A stretch of 6,589 nucleotides of DNA from Bacteroidales bacterium (GTDB lineage: Bacteria > Bacteroidota > Bacteroidia > Bacteroidales > WCHB1-69). Positions 5,717-6,589 of the stretch are shown one piece after another. Position numbers and translations under genes: made by a program. The notes beneath the pieces are model-generated. The model worked only from the letters and a program-made list of their open reading frames with translations, had not been told where the DNA came from and did not search any database. Location of the stretch: the NCBI GenBank assembly GCA_012518765.1, contig JAAYRN010000183.1, forward strand, positions 1-6,589, read 5' to 3'. Numbering within the stretch: position 1 is the stretch's first letter; each line of letters starts with the position of its first letter.

Positions 5717-6274
5717 ATGGCTAAAATTGAAATTAAGATAAACTATGTTGCAGAATGGACTGACAAGTCGGCGAGGGTATTGGTTTTACAAACAAAAGAT
5801 GAAACCATGTCATTCCCAGTTATTATAGCTGAAAGTGAGGCGTTTAGCATAGTAAAAGAACTTGAAAATTTACAATTAAAACGACCACAAACACATGATT
5901 TGTTGTATTCGATTATGCGTGATTTTCAGATAAATATCGATTATGTACATATATATAATTTAGTTGAAGGTATTTTTTATACTCATCTTTATTGTTCCAA
6001 TATGACAGAAGAAATAAAGATAGAGGCGCGTATTTCCGATGCTGCTATTTTAGCGTTGAAATACAAATGCCCCATGTATATAGAAGATTTTATTTTGGAA
6101 CAAGTAGGTGTTAATGCAGACTCAAGCCAAGAAGAAGATTTAGACTCAGCAGACGATTTGTCTCGCAAAAGTGTTAAGGAATTGGAAGCCATATTACAAG
6201 AGGCGATAGAAAATGAAAATTATGAGTACGCATCCCAAATTAGAGACGAAATTAACAAGAAAATAAAACCTTGA
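5717..6274 (+). CDS. Bifunctional nuclease (BFN, DUF151) domain protein with C-terminal UVR motif
   Basis: This 185-residue soluble protein has two recognisable parts. Residues about 5-130 form the BFN/DUF151 domain: LPVIIAESEA-like strand and helix (FPVIIAESEAFSIVKELE, 33-50), the conserved RPQTHDLLYSIM (57-68), and ISDAAILALKYKCPMYIEDF (107-126), the family's S-D-A-x-x-x-A-L-x block. An acidic, Ser-rich linker (133-148) leads to a UvrB/UvrC motif at about 150-184 (LEAILQEAIENENYEYASQI, then RDEINKK), a helical hairpin used for protein contacts. The family is named for a plant protein with reported DNase and RNase activity; the bacterial role is poorly known, so activity here is inference. 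The ATG at 5717 has no Shine-Dalgarno and is preceded directly by ATGTAA. A membrane-protein gene follows 13 bases later on the same strand, probably in one transcript. Confidence 0.9.
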   Translation: MAKIEIKINYVAEWTDKSARVLVLQTKDETMSFPVIIAESEAFSIVKELENLQLKRPQTHDLLYSIMRDFQINIDYVHIYNLVEGIFYTHLYCSNMTEEIKIEARISDAAILALKYKCPMYIEDFILEQVGVNADSSQEEDLDSADDLSRKSVKELEAILQEAIENENYEYASQIRDEINKKIKP

Positions 6275-6287
6275 TAGAAATTGAAAC

Positions 6288-6589
6288 ATGCTTCCTACCG
6301 ATTCTGTTTTTGTTAATACCCCCCATTCTGAGATTAGTTACGATAGCTTAAAGTCATCGTCTAAAATTCCCTTATTAGAAGCAATTAACGAACAGTCGTG
6401 GGATGATGAAATTGAGAAACAATTAAAAGAAAGTCTTTTTTTTAAACACTCGGTAAAAGTTGAAAATGATGTAGATACAGATTCTTCATCCTCTTTTATT
6501 TTACATCAGTCAACATTTATTAAAAGCGAAGACATTGTAAGAGAAAAAACGGTAGACTGGTTTTTTCTTTCTTTTCTTCTTTTGTTAAC
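6288..6589 (+). CDS. N-terminal part of a probable membrane protein (possibly DUF4271 family), cut by window edge
   Basis: An open frame starts at the ATG at 6288, six bases after an in-frame TGA (6282-6284), so this is the earliest possible start. It runs off the window after 100 full codons. Residues 1-88 are hydrophilic, Ser- and acid-rich, and probably unstructured, with a WDDEIEKQLKESLFFKHS stretch (38-55). A strongly hydrophobic segment begins at about 90 (DWFFLSFLLLL), clearly the start of a membrane helix. A long soluble N-terminus with an ES-F-F-like motif followed by a membrane domain recalls the Bacteroidota DUF4271 proteins, but this is from memory of the family's layout and the diagnostic part lies outside the window. 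It begins 13 bases after the nuclease-domain gene, so cotranscription is likely. Function unknown. Confidence 0.7.
   Translation, partial: MLPTDSVFVNTPHSEISYDSLKSSSKIPLLEAINEQSWDDEIEKQLKESLFFKHSVKVENDVDTDSSSSFILHQSTFIKSEDIVREKTVDWFFLSFLLLL

Noticed and set aside
5989..6192. Minus-strand open frame of 67 codons opposite the nuclease-domain gene
   Set aside because: It lies wholly within a recognised gene on the other strand and shows no start signal or recognisable motif.

Overview
The window is an AT-rich stretch of a Bacteroidota chromosome, most likely order Bacteroidales. This rests on three things: F1Fo ATP synthase proteins of the Bacteroidota type (a long a subunit with an exported N-terminal region, and an alpha subunit with the QMND...LKPIIKGGGSLTALP variant segment); A/T-rich gene leaders that mostly lack a Shine-Dalgarno sequence; and a bifunctional-nuclease/UVR protein of a kind common in that phylum. 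The lineage call is inference from protein style, not from a marker search.

Left two thirds (1-4260, minus strand): the gene run atpB-atpE-atpF-atpH-atpA-atpG, with atpG cut after its first 13 codons by the window edge. It encodes the Fo parts (a, c, b) followed by the stalk and F1 parts (delta, alpha, gamma). Spacing is tight (7 to 35 bases) except for a 112-base gap between atpE and atpF, which holds a perfect 14-bp hairpin. The beta and epsilon genes (atpD, atpC) are not upstream of atpB here and must lie elsewhere, or downstream beyond atpG. Active-site residues are visible in a (R290, with H299 and E338), c (E65, proton-type surroundings) and alpha (P-loop K178/T179, R391). The P-loop of alpha carries an unusual Ile.

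Middle (4261-5716): a 175-base gap upstream of atpB has paired short repeats and a possible promoter. Next comes a solitary ABC-2 type export permease on the minus strand, with no ATPase or second permease beside it. It is separated by about 160 bases from a divergent plus-strand unit.

Right end (5717-6589, plus strand): a bifunctional nuclease (DUF151) domain protein with a C-terminal UVR motif, then, 13 bases later, the first 100 codons of a protein that reaches a membrane segment exactly at the window edge (possibly the DUF4271 family).

Overall this is mostly ordinary core-genome content. I see no mobile element, CRISPR array, RNA gene or clearly new system. The points worth a second look are the atpE-atpF hairpin, the repeats upstream of atpB, the alpha P-loop substitution and the orphan permease.
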